This document shows, piece after piece, positions 1-8,099 of a stretch of DNA of 64,000 nucleotides; within the stretch, counting starts at the first letter, position 1, and the number at the start of each line of letters is the position of its first letter. The DNA is taken from contig NZ_JAMZDZ010000001.1 in NCBI RefSeq assembly GCF_024172085.1, positions 2,418,001 through 2,482,000 of the forward strand, written 5' to 3'. Under the pieces are notes generated by a model. The model saw only the letters and a list, made by a program, of their open reading frames with translations, made no database searches and was not told where the DNA came from. Both the position numbers and the translations under genes were made by a program. This DNA comes from Hamadaea flava. Its GTDB lineage: Bacteria; Actinomycetota; Actinomycetes; Mycobacteriales; Micromonosporaceae.

Positions 1-47
1 CAAGCGTTTCTCGGTCACATCCTAAAGATAGCTTTAGAAAGAAGTCT

Positions 48-485
48 CTACAATATGCGGGACACCTCGTCGACGTGTTCGCGCAGGTAATCGGCCAGCT
101 CCGGCGGGAACAGCCGGCAGTCCGTCAGCGCCTCCTTCGTGAGCGGGATCCGCTCGACGGCGTACTCGCCCTTCGACGGGTCGCTGAACTCCGGGCCGTG
201 CCGCTTGGCGAAGTCCAGTGAGATCAGCCGGGCGGCGAACAGGTGCTGCAACGGCGACTTGCCATCGGCGTACGGGGTCTCGCGGCTGGTCAGCAGGACC
301 GGCTCGCCGATCTCCGCCTTCATCTCCTCGTCCAGCTCCCGGCGCAGCGCCGCGACGAGGTCGGCGTCCTCCGGCTCGACACCGCCGCCGGGCAACGCCC
401 AATAGACCGGTACGCCCGGCCGCTGCCGCCGGAACACCACCAGGTTGTCACCTTCCAGCAGAGCTGCGCGTACGCGTTCCTTCAT
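48..485 (-). CDS. Nudix hydrolase
   Basis: Read leftward from the ATG at 483-485; 145 aa. The Nudix box spans residues 33-54: GGGVEP is followed by RRELDEE, which supplies the RE..EE metal-binding core. The first Glu of the consensus G-x5-E is displaced by two residues, so the box is slightly degenerate. The family hydrolyses nucleoside diphosphates linked to another group; the substrate cannot be told. An in-frame start further out (581) would run through the start of the divergent oxidoreductase and was rejected. Only 17 bases separate the two start codons, so both genes must be driven from overlapping control DNA. Confidence 0.85.
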   Translation of the reverse strand: MKERVRAALLEGDNLVVFRRQRPGVPVYWALPGGGVEPEDADLVAALRRELDEEMKAEIGEPVLLTSRETPYADGKSPLQHLFAARLISLDFAKRHGPEFSDPSKGEYAVERIPLTKEALTDCRLFPPELADYLREHVDEVSRIL

Positions 486-502
486 GCGCTGAGTCTGGCA
501 CG

Positions 503-1522
503 ATGATCCATGTGCGGGTAGGAATAGCCGGATACGGCGTCGCTGGGCGGATCTTCCACGGCGGGCTGCTCCGGCAGACACCGGCGGCCGAAGTGGTCGC
601 GGTGGTGACCCGGAACCCGGACCGCCGGGCCGAGGTCGCCGCCGACTTCCCGGCCGCCGCCGTCCGGGACGACCTGACCGGGATGCTCACCGACGACCGG
701 CCCGACCTCGTCGTGCTCGCGACGCCGACACGATTCCACGCCGATCTTGCTCTGGAGTGTTTTGCCTCGGGCGTACCGGTCGTGGTGGACAAGCCCATGG
801 CGCTGGACGCCGAACAGGCCCAGCAGATGGTCACCGCGGCCGAAGTCGCCGGCGTCGCCTTCACGCTCTTCCAGAACCGGCGCTGGGACAGCGACTTCCT
901 GACCGTGCGGCGGCTGATCGCCGAACACGAACTGGGCGAGGTGCTGCGCTTCGAGTCTCGGTTCGAACGGTGGCGGCCCGAGCCCTCGCCCGGCAGATGG
1001 CGCGAAGACCTCCCGCCGGACGAAGGCGGCGGCTCGCTGCTCGATCTGGGCAGCCACCTCGTCGACCAAGCCGTTCAACTGCTCGGACCCGTCCACTCCG
1101 TGTACGCCGAAGTCGCGTCCCGGCGCGGCACCGCGGCCGACGACGACGTCTTCCTCGCGCTGACCCACCTCGGCGACGTCCACTCACACCTGTCCTGCGG
1201 CAACCTCGCCGGCGCGCCCGGACCACGGATGCGCGTACTCGGGAGCGGTGGGGCGTTCGTCGTCCACGACCTCGACGGGCAAGAGGAGGCGCTGCGTACC
1301 GGGCGGCGGGTGGTCACCCCGGTCGGCCGACTGTGCCGAGGCGCCGAGTTCACGCCGGTCGAACCGACCCCCGGCGACTGGGCCTCCTACTACCCGGCCG
1401 TCTTCGCCGCCGTCGAAAGCGGCAGCCCGATGCCGGTCGACCCGTGGGACGGCGTACACACGATGGAGGTGCTGGACGCCGCCCGCGCGTCGGCCGCCTC
1501 CGGCTCCACCGTCTCCCTGTAG
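503..1522 (+). CDS. Gfo/Idh/MocA family NAD(P)-dependent oxidoreductase
   Basis: 339 aa from ATG 503. The N-terminus has the dinucleotide-binding glycine motif GIAGYGVAG (residues 7-15). DKP at residues 96-98 matches the conserved E/DKP of the family, whose Lys takes part in catalysis. The C-terminal half has the expected sheet domain (GGGSLLDLGSHLVDQ). Members oxidise or reduce sugars, inositols or related polyols; no neighbour indicates a substrate. It is divergent from the Nudix gene. A longer open frame reaching back to 218 exists, but it would read antisense through that gene. Confidence 0.88.
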   Translation: MIHVRVGIAGYGVAGRIFHGGLLRQTPAAEVVAVVTRNPDRRAEVAADFPAAAVRDDLTGMLTDDRPDLVVLATPTRFHADLALECFASGVPVVVDKPMALDAEQAQQMVTAAEVAGVAFTLFQNRRWDSDFLTVRRLIAEHELGEVLRFESRFERWRPEPSPGRWREDLPPDEGGGSLLDLGSHLVDQAVQLLGPVHSVYAEVASRRGTAADDDVFLALTHLGDVHSHLSCGNLAGAPGPRMRVLGSGGAFVVHDLDGQEEALRTGRRVVTPVGRLCRGAEFTPVEPTPGDWASYYPAVFAAVESGSPMPVDPWDGVHTMEVLDAARASAASGSTVSL

Positions 1523-1613
1523 CCCCGCTGCTTCCCCGCTGCTTCCCCGCTGCTTTCCGCGCGGCTTCCCCGCTGGTTCCCCCGCTGCTTTCCCGCTGCT
1601 TTCCCGCTGCTTT
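1523..1613. repeat. Short tandem repeat, about nine copies of an 11-12 base unit
   Basis: Directly after the oxidoreductase stop, the unit CCCCGCTGCTT recurs with small variations (TCCCGCTGCTT, CCCCGCTGGTT, TCCGCGCGGCTT). It runs into the 89-bp dispersed repeat that follows. It is not coding. Confidence 0.85.
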
Positions 1614-1698
1614 CCGCGCGATCATGAACTATCGGTCGTGATCGACCGGCGTGTCGCGTCCCTAGCACCCTGATCGTTCCCGCGACGGACTGATCAAC
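1610..1698 (+). repeat. 89-bp dispersed repeat, copy 1
   Basis: Aligns without gaps to the reverse complement of 24137-24225. The first 66 bases differ at six positions (about 91% identical) and the remainder is weaker, giving about 82% overall by hand count. Each copy contains several TGATC/GATCA words. It lies between two same-direction genes. Confidence 0.85.
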
Positions 1699-1722
1699 AT
1701 CAAGAGTGTCGTACCCCGGCGA

Positions 1723-1728
1723 TACTTT
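1723..1728 (+). promoter_or_regulatory. -10 box TACTTT, leaderless start of the DinB-like gene
   Basis: TACTTT ends six bases before the GTG start at 1735, and no purine-rich ribosome site is present. This is the actinobacterial leaderless arrangement TANNNT followed by 6-8 bases and the start codon. Confidence 0.5.
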
Positions 1729-1734
1729 CGTGAG

Positions 1735-2211
1735 GTGTTTTCACCGCTCACCGACGACCGCACTCCGTCGTCCGTCGTGACCGGCCTGGTCGACGACGTG
1801 CTCGCCCTCGCCGAGACCTGGCCCGCCTGGGACGGCACGCCCCGCCCCTCCGGCGACCGCGTCTACACGCCGCACAAGGCGATCCGGCGCGTCGCGGACC
1901 ACCTCGTCGATCACCTCGCCGAGCTGGAGGCGACCCTGGCCGGCGTCGACCCGCTGCCCGATCACTGGCATGCCTCAGCCGTCACGACGGCGGCGGATCT
2001 GGCCGAGTTCACCGCCGAGGATCTGGCCGAGGCGCGCAGCCGGCTGACCCGGCTGGCCGAGATCTGGCGGCTGCGGCTCGACTCGCTGACCGACGAGGAA
2101 CTGGACAAGAGCACCGGCGGCTGGTCGCCTCGGGAGCTGGCTTTCCACGTCGCCGAGTCGGTCTATTACGCCGAGGTGGTGGGCAACTTGGCACCGAGAA
2201 CGCCCGCCTAG
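1735..2211 (+). CDS. DinB-like four-helix protein
   Basis: 158 aa from GTG 1735. The pattern fits the DinB/mycothiol-transferase-like superfamily: a helical N-terminus with HKAIRRVADHLVDHL, where His residues could bind metal, and a last helix with ELAFHVAESVYYAE. In Actinobacteria such proteins are often thiol transferases or of unknown role. The start is supported by a TACTTT box six bases upstream. It is followed at 47 bases by tex. Confidence 0.6.
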   Translation: MFSPLTDDRTPSSVVTGLVDDVLALAETWPAWDGTPRPSGDRVYTPHKAIRRVADHLVDHLAELEATLAGVDPLPDHWHASAVTTAADLAEFTAEDLAEARSRLTRLAEIWRLRLDSLTDEELDKSTGGWSPRELAFHVAESVYYAEVVGNLAPRTPA

Positions 2212-2258
2212 CGTGTCCCGGCGCGGCGGAGGGCCGACCGACCGGGCAGAATGCACCG

Positions 2259-4703
2259 GTGACAACCGACGCCCAGACCACCGCTCCGACCGTGCCGCAG
2301 CCCCGGATCGCCGCTCAGATCGCCACCGAGCTCGGCGTACGCGAAGGGCAGGTGACCGCGGCCGTCGATCTGCTCGACGGTGGCGCCACCGTGCCGTTCA
2401 TCGCCCGGTACCGGAAGGAGGTCACCGGAGCGCTCGACGACGCCCAGCTGCGTACGCTCGAGGAGCGCCTGCGCTATCTGCGGGAGCTGGAGGAGCGCCG
2501 GGCGGCCATCCTGGAGTCGATCCGGTCGCAGGGCAAGCTCGACGACGCACTGCAGGCGCAGATCCTCTCCGCCGACACCAAGGCCCGGCTGGAGGACATC
2601 TACCTGCCGTTCAAGCCGAAGCGGCGGACCAAGGCGCAGATCGCCCGGGAGGCGGGGCTGGAGCCGCTGGCCGACCAGCTGCTCGGCGACCCGACGCTCG
2701 ATCCGGTCGCGACCGCGTCCGGCTATCTGACCGAGGCGGTCGCCGACGCGGCGGCGGCGCTCGACGGCGCCCGCGCGATCCTCATCGAACGGTTCTCCGA
2801 GGACGCCGACCTCATCGGCGAACTGCGGGAGCAGGTCTGGAACCGCGGCCTGCTCGCGTCGAAGGTACGCGACGGCAAGCAGGAGGCCGGCGCGAAGTTC
2901 GCCGACTACTTCGACTTCTCCGAGCCCTTCACGAAGATGCCGTCGCACCGCGTACTGGCGATGTTCCGGGGTGAGAAGGAGGAGATGCTCGACATCGCGG
3001 TCCAGCCCGAGGCGCCCGAGGACGCCCCGGAGTTCGGCCCGACCCGGTTCGAGCAGCTCATCGCCCGCCGCGTCGGCGTCTCCGACCAGGGTCGCCCGGC
3101 CGACAAGTGGCTCTCCGACACCGTCCGGTACGCGTGGCGTACGCGGATCCTGACGCACCTCGGCATCGACGCGCGGATGCGGCTGTGGCAGCAGGCCGAG
3201 GAGGAGGCGGTTCGGGTGTTCGCCGCGAACCTGCGCGACCTGCTGCTCGCCGCCCCGGCCGGGACGCGGGCGACGCTCGGTCTCGACCCCGGTTTCCGCA
3301 CCGGCGTGAAGGTGGCCGTCGTCGACGCCACCGGCAAGGTCGTCGCGACCCACACGATCTACCCGCACGTCCCCCACAACAAGTGGGACGAGTCGGTGGC
3401 GATCCTGGCCCGGCTCTGCCAGGTGCACCAGGTGGAACTCGTCGCCATCGGCAACGGCACCGCCTCCCGGGAGACCGACAAGCTGGCCGCCGACCTCATC
3501 AAGCTGTATCCGCAGCTCAACCTGACGAAGATCGTCGTCTCCGAGGCCGGCGCGTCGGTCTACTCCGCCTCGGCGTACGCCTCGTCCGAGCTGCCGGGGA
3601 TGGACGTGTCGCTGCGTGGCGCGGTGTCGATCGCCCGGCGCCTGCAGGACCCGCTGGCCGAACTCGTGAAGATCGATCCGAAGTCGATCGGCGTCGGGCA
3701 GTACCAGCACGATCTCGCCGAGGGCAAGCTGTCCCGGTCGCTGGACGCCGTGGTCGAGGACTGCGTGAACGGCGTCGGCGTGGACGTGAACACCGCGTCG
3801 GCTCCCCTGCTCACCCGGGTCTCCGGGATCACCGAGAGCCTCGCGAAGAACATCGTCGCGTACCGGGAGGAGAACGGGCCGTTCCGCAACCGCCGGACGT
3901 TGCAGCAGGTGCCCCGGCTCGGGCCGAAGGCGTTCGAGCAGTGCGCCGGCTTCCTGCGTATCCGCGGCGGCGACGACCCGCTGGACTCCTCCAGCGTGCA
4001 CCCGGAGGCGTACCCGGTCGTGCGGCGCATGCTCGACGGCGAGGGCGCCACGATCGACACGCTCATCGGCAACTCGACCGCGCTGCGCAAGATCAAGCCC
4101 ACGGCGTACGTGGACGACACGTTCGGTCTGCCGACCGTCACCGACATCCTGAAGGAACTGGAGAAGCCGGGCCGGGACCCGCGACCGGCGTTCAAGACGG
4201 CGACCTTCGCCGACGGCGTCGAGAAGATCTCCGACCTGGTTCCCGGCATGCTCCTGGAGGGCGTGGTGACCAACGTCGCCGCGTTCGGGGCCTTCGTCGA
4301 CGTCGGCGTCCACCAGGACGGCCTCGTCCACGTCTCGGCGCTGTCGAAGACCTTCGTCAAGGACCCGCGCGACGTCGTGAAGTCCGGCGACGTCGTACGC
4401 GTCAAGGTGCTCGACGTCGACGTACCCCGTAAGCGGATCTCGCTGACGCTGCGCCTCGACGACGTCCCCGGCGACGGGGCCGGCTCGGGCGGCGGGCAGT
4501 CCCGCGACCGGGGGCCCCGGCAGCCGGGCGGCCAGCGCCAAGGCGGACAGGGGGGCCAAGGCGGCCAGGGCGGCCAGCGTCAGGGCGGCCAAGGCGGGCA
4601 GCGCGGTGGGCAGCAGGGCGGTCAGCGTGGTGGCGGTCGTCAGCAGGGCGGCAGCACGGATACCGCGCTCGCCGACGCGCTGCGCCGAGCCGGCCTCGCC
4701 TGA
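2259..4703 (+). CDS. tex: Tex family transcription accessory protein, S1 RNA-binding
   Basis: 814 aa from GTG 2259. In order: the Tex N-terminal helical region (PFIARYRKEVTGALDD, LEDIYLPFKPKRRTKAQIA), a YqgF/RNase H-like domain starting near residue 338 (LGLDPGFRTGVKVAVVD), helix-hairpin-helix repeats at about 510-570 (NTASAPLLTRVSGI, VPRLGPKAFEQC), and an S1 domain at about 660-733 (GMLLEGVVTNVAAFGAFVDVG). The last 80 residues are a low-complexity Gly/Gln/Arg tail built of GGQ units, an actinobacterial-style extension likely to be disordered and RNA-binding. Tex binds nucleic acid and acts on transcription complexes. Confidence 0.95.
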   Translation: MTTDAQTTAPTVPQPRIAAQIATELGVREGQVTAAVDLLDGGATVPFIARYRKEVTGALDDAQLRTLEERLRYLRELEERRAAILESIRSQGKLDDALQAQILSADTKARLEDIYLPFKPKRRTKAQIAREAGLEPLADQLLGDPTLDPVATASGYLTEAVADAAAALDGARAILIERFSEDADLIGELREQVWNRGLLASKVRDGKQEAGAKFADYFDFSEPFTKMPSHRVLAMFRGEKEEMLDIAVQPEAPEDAPEFGPTRFEQLIARRVGVSDQGRPADKWLSDTVRYAWRTRILTHLGIDARMRLWQQAEEEAVRVFAANLRDLLLAAPAGTRATLGLDPGFRTGVKVAVVDATGKVVATHTIYPHVPHNKWDESVAILARLCQVHQVELVAIGNGTASRETDKLAADLIKLYPQLNLTKIVVSEAGASVYSASAYASSELPGMDVSLRGAVSIARRLQDPLAELVKIDPKSIGVGQYQHDLAEGKLSRSLDAVVEDCVNGVGVDVNTASAPLLTRVSGITESLAKNIVAYREENGPFRNRRTLQQVPRLGPKAFEQCAGFLRIRGGDDPLDSSSVHPEAYPVVRRMLDGEGATIDTLIGNSTALRKIKPTAYVDDTFGLPTVTDILKELEKPGRDPRPAFKTATFADGVEKISDLVPGMLLEGVVTNVAAFGAFVDVGVHQDGLVHVSALSKTFVKDPRDVVKSGDVVRVKVLDVDVPRKRISLTLRLDDVPGDGAGSGGGQSRDRGPRQPGGQRQGGQGGQGGQGGQRQGGQGGQRGGQQGGQRGGGRQQGGSTDTALADALRRAGLA

Positions 4704-4765
4704 TCCCCCGCCGCTGCGCCTCGCCCGAGGTCCCCGCTGCCGCGCTGACCGGCATACGTTTCCCA

Positions 4766-4824
4766 GCAGATCACGGATAAGCAGGCCAAAACCGGCCAAG
4801 ATCCCATGCGTATCCGTAATCTGC
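4766..4824. repeat. Intergenic hairpin, family A copy 1
   Basis: Arms GCAGATCACGGATA (4766-4779) and TATCCGTAATCTGC (4811-4824) pair with one mismatch, and a smaller GGCC/GGCC hairpin sits in the loop. There is no T-tract. It is followed at 4829-4856 by two perfect copies of AAAGCGGGCCGCGG. The right arm contains an ATG that opens a false extension of the downstream kinase frame. Confidence 0.85.
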
Positions 4825-4880
4825 CCGAAAAGCGGGCCGCGGAAAGCGGGCCGCGGAGTGGGGAATGGGAGACTGACCGC

Positions 4881-5984
4881 GTGGGGTTGGAGGTCTCGCT
4901 CTGGCGGGCGGTCGCGGTCTTCCGGTTCGCCGCGTTGGCGTACGCCGTCGTCCTGCTCGCCACCGGCCGGGGCGAATACCTCCGACCGTGGTTGGGACTG
5001 GGCGTCGTCGTCGTGATGCTCATCTGGTCGGTCGTCGCGGCTGTCGCGTACGCCGAACCCGCCCGGCGACGCTGGCCGTTGCTCAGTGCCGACATGCTCG
5101 TCACGCTGGGCTGTCTGTTCGCCAGTTCGTGGGTCGTGGACCCGGCCCGGTTGAGCCAGGGCGCCGCGACACTGCCGATGGCGTGGGTCGCCGGGGCCGT
5201 GCTCGCCTGGGCCATCGCGGGCGGCCGCCGCTGGGGCCTGTTCGCGGCGTTGCTCGTCGGCGCGGTGGACCTGACTCTCCGCGGCCGGGTCACTCCGACG
5301 ACGCTCAACGGGACCGTCTTGTTGCTGCTGGCCGGGTTCAGCATCGGCTATCTCGTCCGCCTCGCCGGTGAGGCCGAGTTGCGGTTGCAGCACGCGGCCG
5401 AGTTGGAGGCGGCGACCCGGGAACGGGAGCGGCTGGCCCGTGGCATCCACGACTCCGTCCTGCAGGTCCTCGCCTTGGTTCAGCGGCGAGGCGCGGAGAT
5501 CGGCGGTGAGGCGGCCGAATTGGGCCGGCTCGCCGGGGAGCAGGAGGAGGTCCTGCGGTCCCTCGTCGGGAACGCGCCGCACGCGCCCACCTCGGACAGC
5601 GGAGTGGATCTCAAGGCGCTGCTGAGCACGCAGACCTCGAATCGCGTCACGGTGAGCGGCCCGGCGACGCCGGTCTGGCTCCCGGAGCAGATCGCCGACG
5701 AGATCGCGGCGGCAACCGCGAGCGCCCTGGACAACGTCCAACGACACGGTGGGCCTGGCGCGCGCGCCTGGGTTCTGCTGGAAGAGGAGGATTCCGAGGT
5801 GATCGTGACCGTACGCGACGACGGGGCGGGCATCGCGCCCGGCCGCCTGGCCGAGGCCGCGGCGGCCGGCCGGCTCGGCGTCGCGCAGTCCATCGAGGGA
5901 CGCGTACGCGATCTCGGCGGGGCCACCGTCATCACCAGCGCACCGGGGGAAGGAACCGAGGTCGAGATGCGGGTACCGAGATGA
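4881..5984 (+). CDS. Two-component sensor histidine kinase (MacS/DUF5931-like)
   Basis: 367 aa from GTG 4881. The N-terminal third is a membrane domain of about five hydrophobic segments with short loops and no large sensory domain, suggesting that it senses the membrane or is regulated by a partner. His190 lies in RGIHDSVLQ, the HisKA_3 signature of the NarL-partner class. The ATPase domain follows (N box ALDNVQRHG, G box VRDDGAGIAPG). An in-frame ATG at 4806 was rejected because it lies inside the family A hairpin. The stop overlaps the next gene's ATG (ATGA), so this is a kinase-regulator operon. Confidence 0.88.
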   Translation: MGLEVSLWRAVAVFRFAALAYAVVLLATGRGEYLRPWLGLGVVVVMLIWSVVAAVAYAEPARRRWPLLSADMLVTLGCLFASSWVVDPARLSQGAATLPMAWVAGAVLAWAIAGGRRWGLFAALLVGAVDLTLRGRVTPTTLNGTVLLLLAGFSIGYLVRLAGEAELRLQHAAELEAATRERERLARGIHDSVLQVLALVQRRGAEIGGEAAELGRLAGEQEEVLRSLVGNAPHAPTSDSGVDLKALLSTQTSNRVTVSGPATPVWLPEQIADEIAAATASALDNVQRHGGPGARAWVLLEEEDSEVIVTVRDDGAGIAPGRLAEAAAAGRLGVAQSIEGRVRDLGGATVITSAPGEGTEVEMRVPR

Positions 5985-6631
5985 CGACGCGCGTAATGGT
6001 GGTCGACGACCATCCGATGTGGAGAGAGTCGGTGGCGCGGGACCTCGCCGAGGCCGGTTACGACGTCATCGCGGCCGTCGGCGACGGCGCCCAGGCCGTA
6101 CGCGTCGGGACGTCGTTGCGCCCGGACGTCGTCGTCCTCGACCTGCAACTGCCCGACCTGTCCGGCGTCGAGGTCATCACCGCGTTGTGCAAGGGCGATA
6201 CCCCTGTACGCATCCTGGTGCTCTCGGCCAGCGGCGAGCACCAGGACGTCTTGGACGCCGTCAAGGCGGGCGCGACCGGATACCTCGTCAAGTCGGCCGG
6301 ACGTGACGAATTCCTGACCGCCGTTGCGCGTACCGCTGAAGGAGACGCCGTGTTCACGCCGGGCCTGGCCGGACTCGTGCTGGGCGAGTACCGGCGGCTG
6401 GCGTCGTCGCCCGCGGACGGCGACGACACGCCGCGCCTGACCGAGCGCGAGACCGAGATCCTGCGGTTGGTCGCGAAGGGCTTGTCCTACAAGCAGATCG
6501 CGGAGCGACTGGTCTTGTCGCCGCGGACCGTGCAGAACCACGTGCAGCACACGCTGGGCAAACTCCAGCTCCACAATCGAGTGGAGCTGGTCCGCTACGC
6601 GCTGGAGCGCGGCCTCGACACCGACGGCTAG
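5981..6631 (+). CDS. LuxR/NarL-type response regulator
   Basis: 216 aa. The receiver domain has the acidic pair VVDDHP, phosphoacceptor Asp54 (VVLDLQLPDLSG) and Lys in YLVKSAG. The C-terminal LuxR helix-turn-helix is at about 145-205 (LTERETEILRLVAKGLSYKQ). It overlaps the kinase by 4 bases and is its obvious partner. Its target may include the convergent ABC operon, but nothing in the sequence shows this. Its TAG stop shares the palindrome CTAG (6628-6631) with the stop of the gene on the other strand. Confidence 0.92.
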   Translation: MTTRVMVVDDHPMWRESVARDLAEAGYDVIAAVGDGAQAVRVGTSLRPDVVVLDLQLPDLSGVEVITALCKGDTPVRILVLSASGEHQDVLDAVKAGATGYLVKSAGRDEFLTAVARTAEGDAVFTPGLAGLVLGEYRRLASSPADGDDTPRLTERETEILRLVAKGLSYKQIAERLVLSPRTVQNHVQHTLGKLQLHNRVELVRYALERGLDTDG

Positions 6632-7254
6632 GCCAGCGCCACCACCTCGTCGCAGGCCTCGGCGGCTTGCGGGTCGTGCGTGGCGAAGACGACGGCGACG
6701 CCGCGGCGGCACTCCTCTTGGAGCAGTTCGAGGACGAGCCGGCGGTTGACCGCGTCCAGCTCGCTGGTGATCTCGTCCGCGAGCAGCACCTTCGCGTTCG
6801 CGGCCAGCCCGCGGGCGACCGCCGTGCGCTGCTGCTGCCCGCCGGACAGCTCCTCCACGAGCTGGTCGGCCTGCCCGGACAGGCCCAGCCGCTCGAGCGC
6901 GGCGGCGGTGCGCGTCTCCGCCTCCTCGCCCGGCATCCCGCCCGCGATCAGCGGCAGCAGCACGTTCTCACTCGCCGTGAGGGTGGCCTCCAGCCCGTTG
7001 CCCTGCGGGATCAGCGCCACGCCGCGCGCGATCGCGTCCTGCCGCCCGCGCAGCGGCTCACCGTCCGCGGTCACCTCGCCGGCCTGCGGCCGGATCAGGC
7101 CCGCGAGGGTCCACAGCAGCGTCGTCTTGCCCGCGCCCGAGGGCCCGGTCACCGCGATGATCCTCCCCGGGTACGCCGAAAGCACGAAGTCGGCGAGCAC
7201 CGGTCGATCCGGCTCGTACGCGACGGTGACGCCGTCGAGCTTCAAGAACGTCAT
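6628..7254 (-). CDS. ABC transporter ATP-binding protein (short form)
   Basis: 208 aa from ATG 7254. Walker A GPSGAGKTT, signature LSGGQQQR, Walker B VLLADE and the switch His in FATHDP are all present, so it should be an active ATPase. It is the last gene of a three-gene operon (permease, ATPase with C-terminal tail, this ATPase) joined by 4-base ATGA overlaps. Two different ATPases with one large permease suggests a heterodimeric motor. The LolD/MacB-type sequence points to export or envelope work rather than uptake. Confidence 0.9.
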   Translation of the reverse strand: MTFLKLDGVTVAYEPDRPVLADFVLSAYPGRIIAVTGPSGAGKTTLLWTLAGLIRPQAGEVTADGEPLRGRQDAIARGVALIPQGNGLEATLTASENVLLPLIAGGMPGEEAETRTAAALERLGLSGQADQLVEELSGGQQQRTAVARGLAANAKVLLADEITSELDAVNRRLVLELLQEECRRGVAVVFATHDPQAAEACDEVVALA

Positions 7255-8099
7255 CGGTCGTCTCCCTCGATTTCGGGCGCCGGGACGAGCAGCGCGCTGC
7301 CGTCCGGCTGGTCCACGATGCGCAGGTGGGTGCCGGGCGGCATGCGGTCGAGCAGCTCCTGCGGCAGGTGGATCGAGCCGTCCCGGCCCACCACCGCGAA
7401 CTCCTCCCCGCGTACGCCTTGCGCACCCACGCGGCCGTCGCGGATGGTCACGGTCCGGCCCATCTGCTCGCCGACGGCCGGATCGTGGGTGACCACGACG
7501 ACGGTCGTGCCCGCGTCGTGTACCGACCGCAGGGCGTCCACGACCTCGTCGCGGGCGTCCGCGTCCAGTTGGCTCGTCGGCTCGTCGACCAGCAGAAGAC
7601 CTGGCCGCCGCGCCAGGGCGACGCCGATCGCCAGCCGCTGCCGTTCGCCGGGGCTGAGTTTCGGCGGCTCGACGGCGACGCGCTTGCGATCGGTCAGCCC
7701 GACGAGGGCCAGCACGTCGTCGGGCGGCAGCAGGTCCCGGCCGACCGCCGGGCGCTGGGCGAACCAGACGTTCTGCCGGGCCGTCAGATATGGCAGCAGA
7801 CCCCGGTCGGCGTTCTGCAGGCATACGCCGACTTCTCCGGCGCGCATCCGGGCGAGCTCGCCCTCGGTCGCCTTGGCCAGGTCGACGCCGCCCACGTGAA
7901 CCCGACCGGCCGACGGCCGCAACAGTCCGGCCAGCACGGAGAGCAAAGTCGACTTGCCGGAGCCGGACGGGCCGAGCAAGGCCACCGCCTCGCCCGCCCG
8001 GATGTCGAGGTCCACGCCGGCCAGGGCGACCACCTCGTACCCCTCCAGCCGGTAGATCGTGACCAGTCCCCGGCAGCTCACACCGACCGCGTTCATCAT
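7251..8099 (-). CDS. ABC transporter ATP-binding protein with AbrB-like C-terminal tail
   Basis: 282 aa from ATG 8099, chosen because ATGA overlaps the permease stop. The ATPase core has Walker A GPSGSGKST, signature LSPGERQR (an LSPGE variant), Walker B LLLVDEPTS and VVTHDP. From about residue 233 there is an extra segment of about 45 residues, VGRDGSIHLPQELLDRM and then GTHLRI and GSALLVP. It reads like a SpoVT/AbrB swapped-hairpin domain, usually a dimerisation or DNA-binding unit. In an ATPase it may act in dimerisation or regulation (inference). Confidence 0.85.
   Translation of the reverse strand: MMNAVGVSCRGLVTIYRLEGYEVVALAGVDLDIRAGEAVALLGPSGSGKSTLLSVLAGLLRPSAGRVHVGGVDLAKATEGELARMRAGEVGVCLQNADRGLLPYLTARQNVWFAQRPAVGRDLLPPDDVLALVGLTDRKRVAVEPPKLSPGERQRLAIGVALARRPGLLLVDEPTSQLDADARDEVVDALRSVHDAGTTVVVVTHDPAVGEQMGRTVTIRDGRVGAQGVRGEEFAVVGRDGSIHLPQELLDRMPPGTHLRIVDQPDGSALLVPAPEIEGDDR

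Noticed and set aside
1-47. Possible upstream gene end
   Set aside because: No frame with a stop or motif can be supported in the first 47 bases.
2208-5747. A very long open frame on the minus strand (over 1100 codons)
   Set aside because: It is antisense to tex and the kinase, both certain genes. Its translation is Arg/Gln/Asp-rich with no domain, as expected from GC-skewed codon positions.
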